The notes: generated by a model not told the origin, from the sequence alone. Numbered from the stretch's first letter, positions 1 to 7,032 are shown. The stretch: 64,000 bases of DNA from Lentilactobacillus kisonensis DSM 19906 = JCM 15041 (GCF_001434135.1 NZ_AZEB01000011.1:18830-82829), one strand, 5' to 3'. Numbers and translations are program-made.

Positions 1-489
1 CCGACGATCCTGCCACTTAAGATTATTAAAAGCAGTCGGGTTAGTTAGGAGCTTAAAAGTATTCTCATCAATCAAGGAGTCCACAAAAGCCGTGTAGTCC
101 TTAAGCTTGTTAGGCACCTCATCGATGTAGAGCTCTGTCCGGTCGGACTTGCGGACCTTCTCAGCTTGGCCCCGTGGCTTCGCCCAGACTTCGGCGAGCT
201 TACGGCGGAGTGTTGTATCTTTACCGTCAATCTCAAGCGTTGCTTCGACTTCCGGCTCGAGACCCAGAACTTCGTTCCCTGATTCATCGAGGGGCTTAGG
301 ATTAAACTTGGATAATTCAGAGCTGTTTTTACCAAACAGTAACCAGAGAAAACCATCAAAAAGTGATGTTTTACCAACGGCATTCTTGCCGGAAATGTTG
401 ATGTTTTGGCCGTCTGGTTCGATACTGAAATCATGAATCCCCTTGAAGTTGTGATATGATATTTTAATCAATTTGATTTGTTTCATCAT
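1..489 (-). CDS. SbcC/RecN-like phage ATPase, N-terminal part (cut by window edge)
   Basis: The first 163 residues are present and the gene runs off the left end. Residues 34-42 (GKNAVGKTS) form a Walker A loop after an SMC-type N-terminus (residues 5-33, with NFKG), as in the AAA_23/SbcC-like ATPases that many lactobacillus phages carry beside recombination or replication genes. The expected partner is a nuclease or recombinase further left. Two ATG codons lie in tandem; AAGGGG 6 bases ahead of the first supports it. That ATG overlaps the TGA of the small upstream gene, suggesting translational coupling. Signature and Walker B motifs cannot be checked. Confidence 0.8.
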   Translation of the reverse strand, partial: MMKQIKLIKISYHNFKGIHDFSIEPDGQNINISGKNAVGKTSLFDGFLWLLFGKNSSELSKFNPKPLDESGNEVLGLEPEVEATLEIDGKDTTLRRKLAEVWAKPRGQAEKVRKSDRTELYIDEVPNKLKDYTAFVDSLIDENTFKLLTNPTAFNNLKWQDRR

Positions 490-629
490 TTGTGACCCCT
501 TCCGATAAGACGTTGCAACCAGCCGTGTTTCGGGCTAGAATAGATTTGTAAATTAATTTGATATGTGCCAAACTTTGAAGTGCTTAGCAATCCGACTTGC
601 TGAGCGCTTTTTGTTTTGTCATTTTTCAT
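486..629 (-). CDS. Small phage protein (47 aa), overlapping both neighbours
   Basis: An ATG-started frame of 47 codons begins inside the last codons of the upstream gene. It ends in a TGA embedded in the ATGATG start of the ATPase gene. A GGAG lies about 9 bases upstream. The product is basic and polar (MKNDKTKS at the start, GRGHK at the end) with no recognised domain. The double overlap is typical of tightly packed phage early operons and argues for translation, but there is no homology evidence. The function is unknown. Confidence 0.5.
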   Translation of the reverse strand: MKNDKTKSAQQVGLLSTSKFGTYQINLQIYSSPKHGWLQRLIGRGHK

Positions 630-837
630 CAGTCTCAGCTCCAATCTTTAAAAGTTGAGCTTTGGCTTTATCAAAAATTTCGAACGCATGCACGAGATAG
701 TCATAGTGACTGGCCTTAGCAAACTTACGATTATCAATGCGGCCAACCTCTTTAGCCATCAAGGTTCCGGCCACATGGTTAATGAAATCTCGCTGAACAT
801 TAATTCGTTCTGATATTGGTGCCATCGTCTTTTCCAT
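619..837 (-). CDS. Hypothetical phage early protein (72 aa)
   Basis: Small, mostly helical, charged protein. The start is the ATG of MEKTMAP because AAAGGAGAT sits 7-8 bases upstream; a longer frame starting nine codons earlier has no usable ribosome binding site. It lies in the leftward early operon between a predicted 41-residue membrane peptide and the 47-residue gene, overlapping the latter. No domain was recognised. A replication or host-takeover accessory role is only a guess from position. Confidence 0.6.
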   Translation of the reverse strand: MEKTMAPISERINVQRDFINHVAGTLMAKEVGRIDNRKFAKASHYDYLVHAFEIFDKAKAQLLKIGAETDEK

Positions 838-851
838 AATGCTTATCTCCT

Positions 852-977
852 TTAATCGAACCATTCTTTCCAGAAAGCCTTTGGATCTTTATGCCACTGA
901 TCGTACTGACCTTTTAGCCAGAACCCCAAAGCGCCTGCCAACAAAATTTGGATCCAAACCGGAATTGTAAGAATCAA
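852..977 (-). CDS. Predicted 41-residue single-pass membrane peptide
   Basis: A TTG start three bases after the stop of the upstream DUF771-like gene opens a 41-codon frame, with GGGGAG about 9 bases upstream. Residues ~2-19 are hydrophobic (ILTIPVWIQILLAGALGF), followed by a Trp-rich, charged tail. This is the shape of small phage membrane peptides. The TTG start and short length make it uncertain. Placement in an operon with 3-base spacing favours a real gene. No function can be assigned. Confidence 0.5.
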   Translation of the reverse strand: MILTIPVWIQILLAGALGFWLKGQYDQWHKDPKAFWKEWFD

Positions 978-980
978 TTT

Positions 981-1280
981 CTACATCTCCCCTGCAAATA
1001 TCTGATGCCGCTTAAAATACTTGATGCATTCTTCGCGGTTGTACTTTTTCTGATGCCCCTGAACAACGTGTGGACAGTCTGGATAGTACTTCTCGAAAGT
1101 CTTAGTGTCTTTACATGCGAATACTTCTAAGGCTGCCTGAGCTTCAGTTAACGTTGCTTCGCGATACTTTTGATCAATTTGTTTGCTAACTTGATCGGTA
1201 ATAACTGGAACTAATTGTTTGATTACCGCTTCAACAACATTTTTCGAATCCAGACTGTCAAGATTGACCGTAACTTTCAT
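981..1280 (-). CDS. DUF771-like phage protein (99 aa)
   Basis: The start is the ATG of MKVTVNLD, preceded by AAGGAGGTG at good spacing; the longer frame (MSPMKV) lacks one. The N-terminal half is a helical region (MKVTVNL, then IKQLVPVITDQVSKQI). The C-terminal half is rich in His, Cys and aromatic residues. Overall it resembles the DUF771 family common next to phage antirepressors and excisionase-like genes; that match is from memory. It overlaps the end of the HTH gene by 23 bases, so translation is probably coupled. Confidence 0.6.
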   Translation of the reverse strand: MKVTVNLDSLDSKNVVEAVIKQLVPVITDQVSKQIDQKYREATLTEAQAALEVFACKDTKTFEKYYPDCPHVVQGHQKKYNREECIKYFKRHQIFAGEM

Positions 1281-1770
1281 AGGCGACACCTCCTTGTGGC
1301 CGATTGATGATCCATTGTCGAATCAGATTGTGAATCGAAACTTGCATGCTGGTTTGACTGTCCGTTTCTTCACTGAGCTGTTGCAAGTAATACTCAACAT
1401 CTTGAATGTCCTGCTTCGTAACTTCCGAAGCCTTTTTATTAAAAATCCACATCACCTTGGTATCCAGTGCCTTACGTTCGGCTTCTTCCTTACTTGTTTC
1501 GATATATCGGGTTTGCGGAATATCGATGCTGACTTCTTCTGGCGATAAAAGCCTTAGCCCACAAAGATATTCAGCTACTTGATATCTGAATAAATCATCA
1601 TCCAGATAATTCATCACGCCTAACAACCGATTCAGCGGAATATCACGATCACCAGTCAACCAGTTTGTAATGTTTGATTTTGATAAATGCATCTCGGCGG
1701 CAACCTGGCTCTGTGAATACCCTGACCTCGTGATGACATCTCTCAGGTCCTTCCTTATATCAATGCTCAT
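1258..1770 (-). CDS. XRE-type helix-turn-helix phage regulator
   Basis: Residues ~8-60 form a XRE/Cro-like helix-turn-helix (SGYSQSQVAAEMHLSKSNITNWLTG). The remaining ~110 residues are a helical domain without a recognised family. RBS GGGGGCGAT precedes the ATG. It lies in the leftward early operon downstream of the antirepressor gene, so it probably acts after induction, perhaps as a late regulator of early genes. It could alternatively be the antitoxin-like partner of an unseen gene, but no toxin candidate is adjacent. Confidence 0.7.
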   Translation of the reverse strand: MSIDIRKDLRDVITRSGYSQSQVAAEMHLSKSNITNWLTGDRDIPLNRLLGVMNYLDDDLFRYQVAEYLCGLRLLSPEEVSIDIPQTRYIETSKEEAERKALDTKVMWIFNKKASEVTKQDIQDVEYYLQQLSEETDSQTSMQVSIHNLIRQWIINRPQGGVAYESYGQS

Positions 1771-1865
1771 AAATATCGCCCCCTTAAATTTGTGTAATTT
1801 CAGTAATGCCGTTCATCCCCTAAAAAGGTACATTAAAAGTAGCAGAGGATTAATAACACTAGCCA

Positions 1866-2600
1866 TTAGCTCAATAGCGTTAGCCGTTCCACTTGCGGAT
1901 AAACATCTTTGGAAGCCAGAAAATCATATATGAATTTCTGCCCTCGCTGTGTCCACTTCATCGTGTTGGCGACTTTCTTAGTTCCCGTTTTCTGATCAAA
2001 GTAGGAAAATGGTTCAATGTGCGTATACCCAAATCCTTGATACTTGGCGTATAGCAACCACGTTTTCCCCTGCCGGTACTGAATCCCCATTTTGTGCATC
2101 AACTGATTGAACTTGGCGGTCGACATCCCGTAATTCTTGGCAATCATTGACGTGGTTTCTAACCCTGGATTAGCAAGCATCTTTTGAGTGTAATCCGCAG
2201 CCGGCTTAAGCTTCTGATTCTCTTCCATCGAATCAGCCAAGGCTCGTAATGCACTTGGGTAATCTTTCGGTAACGGCAATTGTGGCTGGGCCTTAGCTTG
2301 CTTCTCCATTGCGATAAAATATTGTCGAGCTTGCTTGCCTCTGTCCGTTCTTTGAATCATGGATAATTCCTTTGCCATGTCCAAAGTTAAAGCATGATTT
2401 ACCTGTGGGCGACCGCCTTGAGGTTTCGTACTTTTTTGTTCAAAACCTGCAAAATCAACATTTTCAGTAAATCCATATTCGATCATTCGTTGAATCCAAA
2501 TTCGATATGGTGTTTCAACTTCGAGGAAGTCATGCAAGTCCCGACCGTCGACAGCAACAGAACCATCTTTTTGTTTGAAAGTTTTAATTAGTTCATTCAT
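1866..2600 (-). CDS. Phage antirepressor (AntA/AntB N-domain, KilAC-like C-domain)
   Basis: The N-terminal ~100 residues carry the AntA pattern (VDGRDLHDFLEVETPYRIWIQRM, then ENVDF, then TLDMAKELSMIQRTDRGKQAR). The C-terminal half has a KilAC-type winged-helix pattern (MIAKNYGMSTAKFNQLMHKMGI, then GYTHIEPF). Such proteins relieve repression during induction. The start chosen is the second ATG (MNELIKTF), with AAAGG nine bases upstream; the first ATG lies inside the RBS. It is the third gene of the leftward operon starting at the Cro-like gene. Length is typical for the family. Confidence 0.85.
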   Translation of the reverse strand: MNELIKTFKQKDGSVAVDGRDLHDFLEVETPYRIWIQRMIEYGFTENVDFAGFEQKSTKPQGGRPQVNHALTLDMAKELSMIQRTDRGKQARQYFIAMEKQAKAQPQLPLPKDYPSALRALADSMEENQKLKPAADYTQKMLANPGLETTSMIAKNYGMSTAKFNQLMHKMGIQYRQGKTWLLYAKYQGFGYTHIEPFSYFDQKTGTKKVANTMKWTQRGQKFIYDFLASKDVYPQVERLTLLS

Positions 2601-2627
2601 TTGTATCATCCTTTCGTTCTTTGAAAA

Positions 2628-2933
2628 CTAAATATCGAAGTCTGCTTTAAACTTCTCAAATAACTTTCGAGCTTCTGGAACCTGTTCATCAGTCAACTTA
2701 CGAATGTCCTTCAAGCTAAGTTTTAATTTAATCGCCATATTTACTGAAGAAACTAACTGACTCCAGGGAAACAGCTGGTGTCCATCATCGGTATAAGCTC
2801 TAGCACACGCCCAGTCATGAACCTCTTGTTTCAGTACCATAGCCTTCGGATTGCTTTGCTTAGTTAATAATCGACGGACAACCGGACGCTCTTCTTCTGG
2901 GAATACCTTGAGTTGTTCTTCTGTTACTTGCAT
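2628..2933 (-). CDS. Hypothetical phage early protein (101 aa)
   Basis: Helical, charged protein with no recognised domain. It sits between the Cro-like gene, whose TAA overlaps its ATG (TAATG), and the antirepressor gene, so it is translated with them from the early leftward promoter. AAGGAGG lies within the end of the upstream gene. Position between cro and ant suggests a regulatory or recombination accessory role, which is inference only. Confidence 0.65.
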   Translation of the reverse strand: MQVTEEQLKVFPEEERPVVRRLLTKQSNPKAMVLKQEVHDWACARAYTDDGHQLFPWSQLVSSVNMAIKLKLSLKDIRKLTDEQVPEARKLFEKFKADFDI

Positions 2934-3139
2934 TACCTAGTTACCTCCTTTTTCTTCAAAAGGTCATCTGGTGAAACTCCCAATGCTTCAGCAAACTTAG
3001 GAAGTTCATCCGCAAATACCTTTCGCTTATTTCTCTCGATACGACTGATTAACGTTTGATCGATATTAACCATTTTTCCTAAATCAGCTTGTGACATCTT
3101 TTTCTCTAGTCGATACTTCTGAATATGACTACCAATCAT
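2933..3139 (-). CDS. Cro-like XRE repressor (first switch)
   Basis: A 68-residue protein consisting almost entirely of a XRE helix-turn-helix (residues ~5-60, KMSQADLGKMVNIDQTLISRIERN). It is divergent from a CI-like gene across ~128 bases that carry a consensus promoter and repeated operators. This arrangement makes it the Cro partner of the first genetic switch. GGAGG precedes the ATG. Its stop overlaps the start of the next early gene. Confidence 0.8.
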   Translation of the reverse strand: MIGSHIQKYRLEKKMSQADLGKMVNIDQTLISRIERNKRKVFADELPKFAEALGVSPDDLLKKKEVTR

Positions 3140-3160
3140 AAAACCGCCTCCTTGACTATG

Positions 3161-3189
3161 ATAATATGACTATTTGTTCTTTTTGTCAA
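3161..3189 (-). promoter_or_regulatory. Consensus sigma-A promoter of the leftward early operon
   Basis: Read on the minus strand: TTGACA (3184-3189), 17-base spacer, TATTAT (3161-3166). The first operator copy lies inside the spacer, so a bound repressor would occlude the polymerase. Confidence 0.85.
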
Positions 3190-3211
3190 TAAAAAAATAA
3201 CTATTTGTTCT
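3169..3211. promoter_or_regulatory. Direct-repeat operators of the first switch
   Basis: ACTATTTGTTCT occurs at 3169-3180 and again at 3200-3211, 31 bases apart (three helical turns). A weaker relative (GCTATTTTTTTAG) follows near 3227. Repeats between divergent cro- and cI-like genes, with one inside the early promoter, are the expected operator layout. Which repressor binds is not known. Confidence 0.65.
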
Positions 3212-3267
3212 AAAACGCTTATTATAGCTATTTTTTTAGTACAATACTGCATAAGAGGTGCTTATTA

Positions 3268-3594
3268 ATGACAATACATTTTAGAGGTAAAAAGTTAAAA
3301 GAACTAAGAAAGTCTCAAGGCATTACCGCTTCTGATCTCGCTGCTAAAATGGGATACTCACAGTCTTATATCAGCCGTTTTGAGACTGATAGAGCAACTC
3401 CAGATATAAATGCACTAGGAGATATGCTCCAAATGTTAGGAAGCGATCTACCCAGCTTTTTCAGCAATGAACTATCGCCAGATAAGAGAAAGCTATTGGA
3501 CGTAATTTCTAAGTTATCTAAGCAACAAATAGGTTTTTTGACCGAATTTCTAAATTCCCTCGACCTCCCACCCCATAATGAGGTAGAAAAATAG
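3268..3594 (+). CDS. CI-like XRE repressor, short form (first switch)
   Basis: Residues ~8-62 are a XRE helix-turn-helix (KSQGITASDLAAKMGYSQSYISRFE). The ~45-residue tail has no peptidase or LexA-like domain, so RecA-dependent self-cleavage is not expected. It is divergent from the Cro-like gene with shared operators. GAGGTG precedes the ATG. The following small gene starts 17 bases downstream from a strong RBS. This phage also carries a second repressor with an ImmA-like peptidase further right. Confidence 0.8.
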   Translation: MTIHFRGKKLKELRKSQGITASDLAAKMGYSQSYISRFETDRATPDINALGDMLQMLGSDLPSFFSNELSPDKRKLLDVISKLSKQQIGFLTEFLNSLDLPPHNEVEK

Positions 3595-3611
3595 GAGGGA
3601 GGTGATAAAAA

Positions 3612-3908
3612 TTGCAAGATCATGATGAGATAGAAAATTTTCTCTTGGCTGAATTTGTCAAAGCATCTAAAAACAGTGAAAATATGAAAGCCATATTAAG
3701 CAACGTTACAGATGCTAGTGAGGCAAAGGGGTATACAGACGAAAATGTGATTCGCGCATTAAAAGACTTATATGATATCGGATTTACCAACTATGAGATT
3801 GATTGGTCAAATACGCCTGGTCCTGAACATGCACGGGTTACTTTACGTGATCATCACGAACCACTAACTGTTAGTGGCTACAGGTATTGGAAGGAAAATA
3901 TTCGTTAA
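3612..3908 (+). CDS. Hypothetical phage protein (98 aa, TTG start)
   Basis: The gene begins at TTG, with GGAGGTGAT five bases upstream, just after the CI-like gene, so the two form a lysogeny operon. The protein is acidic, helical in the N-terminal half and likely beta-rich at the C-terminus (ARVTLRDHHEPLTVSGYRYW). No domain was recognised. Its last bases overlap the stop of a convergent gene. Confidence 0.6.
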   Translation: MQDHDEIENFLLAEFVKASKNSENMKAILSNVTDASEAKGYTDENVIRALKDLYDIGFTNYEIDWSNTPGPEHARVTLRDHHEPLTVSGYRYWKENIR

Positions 3909-4282
3909 TATTTAGATGAGGGATTCTTTTTTGAGAATCCCTTTCCATTTTCTGTTGTATAGAATCCATAAGAGTCTTCGATTTCGACCACAAAGTAGTT
4001 ATCATCAGTATCTATAATTGTGTGTATCATATGAGGGTCGCCAAAAATTAACGTCATCGCGTGTCCATGTGGCTCCTTGACAACAATCTTTCTGTAGCGT
4101 TCGTTATGGTCTTCCACTTCTTTGTGGGGCTTCGGTTTTAATGCCATACCTGCCATTTGAGATTTGATATAATCAAATAGAAATTCGGTATCGCTCAGAC
4201 TATAATCGGCTTTTACCAATTCGGTAATAAACGTATTGGCAAGATTCGAAAATTCATCTTGCTTTGTGTGATCTAGTTCCAT
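3905..4282 (-). CDS. Hypothetical phage protein (125 aa)
   Basis: Acidic protein with a helical N-terminal ~50 residues and a beta-rich C-terminal half (YRKIVVKEP, then YFVVEIEDSYGFYTTENG). No family was recognised. It is the second gene of a short leftward pair expressed from the divergent control region at 4487-4551, and converges on the CI-like operon with a 4-base overlap. Confidence 0.55.
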   Translation of the reverse strand: MELDHTKQDEFSNLANTFITELVKADYSLSDTEFLFDYIKSQMAGMALKPKPHKEVEDHNERYRKIVVKEPHGHAMTLIFGDPHMIHTIIDTDDNYFVVEIEDSYGFYTTENGKGFSKKNPSSKY

Positions 4283-4285
4283 TAC

Positions 4286-4486
4286 TTAATCTCCTTTTTG
4301 AGTTCTAAATGTATCAAACAGTTGACTGACATCCTGCTTCATTCGTTTATTGATTTCATCAGCCAACTTCTTGGGATCTAGTTCAGCTTCCTGATTTTTG
4401 ATATTCATCTTTGTTTCTTCTGGGCTTGTTTCAATAATGGTTCGGTGAATCAGGCTTCCACAAACATCTTCTTGAATTACTCTCAT
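4286..4486 (-). CDS. Hypothetical small phage protein (66 aa)
   Basis: Charged helical protein without recognised domain. The translation start region, AGGAGGTGAGCGAATGAG, recurs almost exactly at the gene starting at 4970. This suggests duplication of a gene-start cassette within the module. It is divergent from the DUF2188-like gene and followed after 3 bases by the 125-residue gene. Confidence 0.55.
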   Translation of the reverse strand: MRVIQEDVCGSLIHRTIIETSPEETKMNIKNQEAELDPKKLADEINKRMKQDVSQLFDTFRTQKGD

Positions 4487-4551
4487 TCGCTCACCTCCTT
4501 TCGCTCCTTTAGTGGGATAATTGAGTCATCCCATTAAAGGTGGTGACATAA
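4487..4551. promoter_or_regulatory. Divergent control region, copy 1
   Basis: Contains the inverted repeat TGGGAT (4513-4518) - 9 bases - ATCCCA (4528-4533), followed by CATTAAAGGTGGTGA just ahead of the rightward gene. A near-copy lies at 5199-5295. An operator for a phage or host regulator is the likely role. Confidence 0.5.
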
Positions 4552-4773
4552 ATGGCTGATCAACATGTCGTTCCTGATGGTAAAGGCGGTTGGAATGTAA
4601 AGGGCGCTGGTAATTCACGAGCAACTGCTAACTTTGATAACAAAAAAGAAGCTGAGAAAGTGGCTCGTAAAATTGCTGACAATCAGCATTCCGAATTAGT
4701 AGTTCATAATCGTGACGGAAAAATCTCTCGCAAAGATAGTCATGGTCATGATCCACATCCTCCTGAGGGTTAG
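4552..4773 (+). CDS. DUF2188-like small protein (73 aa)
   Basis: The pattern HVVPDGKGGWNVKGAGNSRATANF, then KKEAEKVARKIADNQ, SELVVHNRDGKI and a His/Pro-rich tail match the DUF2188 family (~65-75 residues), small proteins of unknown function common in bacteria and phages. RBS AAAGGTGGTGA. It is a monocistronic gene facing a convergent gene whose stop overlaps its own by 4 bases. The stress-related role sometimes suggested for relatives is not supported by anything seen here. Confidence 0.7.
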   Translation: MADQHVVPDGKGGWNVKGAGNSRATANFDNKKEAEKVARKIADNQHSELVVHNRDGKISRKDSHGHDPHPPEG

Positions 4774-4970
4774 TCCTTATTTGGATACGCTTTAATCAAA
4801 TATCCAGTAGCAGGGGTTGCATCGTCAGTGTTAATCTCTGCTACTTTTTTACCTTCTGTCGTAGTGACCACGATTCGGTCCCAAAACTTACTGTTCAGCA
4901 TTGAACCGCCAAAATCAGGATCATTAGCTGGATGAACAATTACTACTGGTACTTCTTCTTTTTCACTCAT
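4770..4970 (-). CDS. Hypothetical small phage protein (66 aa)
   Basis: No domain recognised. The sequence has a short acidic N-terminus (MSEKEEVPVVIV) and a probably beta-rich middle (RIVVTTTEGKKVAEI). Its gene-start sequence matches that of the gene starting at 4486 over ~18 bases. It follows the 70-residue gene by 15 bases, so both should come from the control region at 5199-5295. Confidence 0.5.
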   Translation of the reverse strand: MSEKEEVPVVIVHPANDPDFGGSMLNSKFWDRIVVTTTEGKKVAEINTDDATPATGYLIKAYPNKD

Positions 4971-4985
4971 TCGCTCACCTCCTCA

Positions 4986-5198
4986 TTAAAAGTCATCATT
5001 GATCTCTGTTGAGTCCTCTGAAGTAGATGGTTCAGTGTTACGTTTGATAGCCTTTAGAATTGCCATTTGATCGTCAGATGGCATAAGATTAACGTTCAAA
5101 TTAATCTCATAGTTCTTAGCAAGAGTTGCTATTTGCGGTAGCAACTCTTTTAATTCGTTCAACGAATGGACGCTTAGATTCATATTTAACTTATCCAT
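4986..5198 (-). CDS. Hypothetical small phage protein (70 aa)
   Basis: Leu/Asn-rich N-terminal half (MNLSVHSLNELKELLPQIATL) and an acidic Ser/Thr-rich tail. RBS GGAGGTGAAT. No family recognised. First gene of the leftward pair driven from the second divergent control region. Confidence 0.5.
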   Translation of the reverse strand: MDKLNMNLSVHSLNELKELLPQIATLAKNYEINLNVNLMPSDDQMAILKAIKRNTEPSTSEDSTEINDDF

Positions 5199-5295
5199 GT
5201 ATTCACCTCCTTACGTGCTCACCTTGCAGGATTCTCATCAACATCATTCATTTGGTGGGATAATTGGTTTATTCCATTAAAGGTGGTGATAAAGT
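5199..5295. promoter_or_regulatory. Divergent control region, copy 2
   Basis: Contains TGGGAT (5256-5261) - 9 bases - ATTCCA (5271-5276), then TTAAAGGTGGTGATAAAG before the rightward ATG. It aligns with the region at 4487-4551 in the repeat, spacer length and RBS, with one base changed in the right arm. Confidence 0.5.
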
Positions 5296-5577
5296 ATGAA
5301 GCCTCAAGATGAAGTTCGATTAACTGTTCTTAAGAGCCTTAGTGGCAAAACCAATAAAGATCAAAAAGTGCTTAGCGATTTACTGAATTCTCTGTATAAC
5401 AAATATTCAGAAAAGAACTGGGTTAATAATATTTTGATCTCAATGGATATTGAAAACGAAGGCTTGATTAACATCCAGTTCAGACAAGATGCAATGGGAA
5501 ATCTATTAACTGGAATTCCTAGTGGAGCAGAACATTATTTAACTCCAGACGGAGAATACGAACTTGAAAACCGATAG
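5296..5577 (+). CDS. Hypothetical phage protein (93 aa)
   Basis: Helical N-terminal half with many Lys/Asp residues; the C-terminal half contains NIQFRQDAMGNLLTGIPSGAE. No family recognised. It occupies the same place relative to control copy 2 as the DUF2188-like gene does to copy 1. Its TAG directly abuts the stop of the convergent gene on the other strand. Confidence 0.55.
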   Translation: MKPQDEVRLTVLKSLSGKTNKDQKVLSDLLNSLYNKYSEKNWVNNILISMDIENEGLINIQFRQDAMGNLLTGIPSGAEHYLTPDGEYELENR

Positions 5578-5775
5578 TTAATCTGGTTCGTGGATGAGAA
5601 AGGCTTTTCCTTGGTAGAGGGCATAAAGCCTTTCTTTTTCATATCCTTTAAATGGATCACCAACAGTTTCGTATTTATGTGGGTTAAATATAAGTTCAAT
5701 ATCGGTCATACAGAGTGGAATTCGTTCATTGCCTTTCCAATAAAATACGACGCATTCACTATTCTCTTTATCCAT
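5578..5775 (-). CDS. Hypothetical small phage protein (65 aa)
   Basis: The start is MDKENSE because GGAGGTGAAAGA precedes that ATG; six further upstream codons form part of the RBS. The sequence ECVVFYWKGNERIPLCMTDIELIFNPHKYE suggests a small beta-rich fold, but no family was recognised. It is the second gene after the Cro-like gene of the second switch. Confidence 0.5.
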   Translation of the reverse strand: MDKENSECVVFYWKGNERIPLCMTDIELIFNPHKYETVGDPFKGYEKERLYALYQGKAFLIHEPD

Positions 5776-5796
5776 TCTTTCACCTCCTTCCATGAA

Positions 5797-6045
5797 TTAC
5801 GTGCCTACCTTCTGCGCGGAATGTTGAGATTTCGTCAACGATTCAACAAAAATTTTTTTACTAGGGATTTTTAATACTTTTTCTATTATTGGAATCTCAC
5901 CAACTTGAAAATTCAAATCTCCATTTTCACGCTTATAATAGCTAGATTTGTCATGCAATCCAATAAAATCAGCCATTTGTTGCATTGTAAAGCCTTCATA
6001 TTTTCGCTTTTTCTTAATCAAGTCAAGATTGATTTCATATTTCAT
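5797..6045 (-). CDS. Cro-like XRE regulator (second switch)
   Basis: 82 residues with a XRE-type helix-turn-helix (KKRKYEGFTMQQMADFIGLHDKSSYYKRENG) and a short tail. It is divergent from a CI-like + ImmA pair, with a consensus promoter and inverted-repeat operators in between. This is a second, complete switch ~2.8 kb from the first one. RBS GGAGGTGAT. Confidence 0.75.
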   Translation of the reverse strand: MKYEINLDLIKKKRKYEGFTMQQMADFIGLHDKSSYYKRENGDLNFQVGEIPIIEKVLKIPSKKIFVESLTKSQHSAQKVGT

Positions 6046-6066
6046 TAAATCACCTCCGTTTCGATT

Positions 6067-6114
6067 ATCTCAACTTACAATTTATAGTATACGTTGAGAT
6101 TTTAGAAACGTCAA
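6067..6114 (-). promoter_or_regulatory. Promoter and inverted-repeat operator of the second switch
   Basis: On the minus strand: TTGACG (6109-6114), 17-base spacer, TATACT (6086-6091). An inverted repeat ATCTCAAC (6067-6074) / GTTGAGAT (6093-6100) flanks the -10 box. More GTTG/CAAC half-sites lie at 6111-6137. The first and second switches have unrelated operator words, so they are probably independent. Confidence 0.75.
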
Positions 6115-6201
6115 CCTATTAGTTGCGATTTTTTCAACTTTTCGTATCTTTTTTAGAAACTTTGATATTATATAGTTGTGAATTTAGAAATGAGGGATAG
6201 C

Positions 6202-6600
6202 ATGGCAGATAAATCTTTAGCCAATAAAATAGTTAATCTAAGAGAAGAAGGAAATATTACTCAATCTGAACTCGCACGTCGCCTTGGCCTAGATAAGTCT
6301 TCGATGAGTAAGATTGAAAGTGGATCAAGAAAGGTCTCCACAGACGAATTAAAAAGAATATCAGAAATTTTTGAAGTTTCTACTGATTATTTATTAGGAA
6401 ACACTACTGATCGAAATGGTCATACTCCATCTTGGGCAACCAATGATGATAAAAAAGACCTCAAGAGATTTCTTGAGGAAAATGCCAATGGCATGACTTA
6501 TGGGGGTGAGGGATTAACTGATGAAGAACAGAAGCAAGTTAGAAGAGTTTTGGAAGGACTTTTTTGGGACAAACAGAAACAAAAAGATAGTCGCAAATAA
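6202..6600 (+). CDS. CI-like XRE repressor (second switch)
   Basis: N-terminal XRE helix-turn-helix (EGNITQSELARRLGLDKSSMSKIESG), then a charged helical linker ending in DEEQKQVRRVLEGLFWDKQ. This resembles the immunity repressors that pair with ImmA metallopeptidases (ICEBs1 ImmR type). The start is MADKSL because GAGG lies at suitable distance; a GTG eight codons earlier lacks an RBS. The peptidase gene begins inside its 3' end. In ImmR systems induction occurs when ImmA cleaves the repressor. Confidence 0.8.
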   Translation: MADKSLANKIVNLREEGNITQSELARRLGLDKSSMSKIESGSRKVSTDELKRISEIFEVSTDYLLGNTTDRNGHTPSWATNDDKKDLKRFLEENANGMTYGGEGLTDEEQKQVRRVLEGLFWDKQKQKDSRK

Positions 6601-7009
6601 TTTTGTCAGAGAAATGGTCAAAAGTATTGTATTCAATAATGGAACGGCTGATCCTTTTCTTATAACAGAGAAATTGGATATTGAGATTCGTTGGGAAGCA
6701 TTTGGTCCCCACCCACTCGGCCAAACTGCTTATTTTGATAAATGCCCAATTATCTTGTTAAATGAAAGCATTCGTGATTCCGTACAACGCAATTTTACCT
6801 GTGGTCACGAATTGGGTCATATTATTTGCCAACCAGGAATAACTGGGTATCAGACTGGGCGATTAAGCCATGGAACCTGCGAATACGAAGCCAATCAGTT
6901 CGCAACTGCGTTGATGGGACTATTATATGTTGAGGAAAATGGATATGGACCCGAAAGCTATTATGACTTAGTTCATAGCTATGGGTCACCATATAATGAA
7001 TTAGATTAA
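6521..7009 (+). CDS. ImmA/IrrE-type metallopeptidase
   Basis: HELGH at residues ~97-101 of the longest frame, with EYEANQFA downstream, is the zinc-binding signature of the ImmA/IrrE (peptidase M78) family that cleaves phage and ICE repressors. The longest frame overlaps the repressor gene by 80 bases. Family length and similarity begin near residue 23-32, so the true start may be the ATG at 6614 (132 residues) or an upstream non-ATG codon. It follows its presumed substrate gene. Confidence 0.85.
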   Translation: MKNRSKLEEFWKDFFGTNRNKKIVANNFVREMVKSIVFNNGTADPFLITEKLDIEIRWEAFGPHPLGQTAYFDKCPIILLNESIRDSVQRNFTCGHELGHIICQPGITGYQTGRLSHGTCEYEANQFATALMGLLYVEENGYGPESYYDLVHSYGSPYNELD

Positions 7010-7032
7010 AAATTATTGAGGGGGATTTAAGA

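Noticed and set aside
5590..5874. 94-codon plus-strand frame opposite the second Cro-like gene
   Set aside because: Overlaps two better-supported minus-strand genes and has no RBS.
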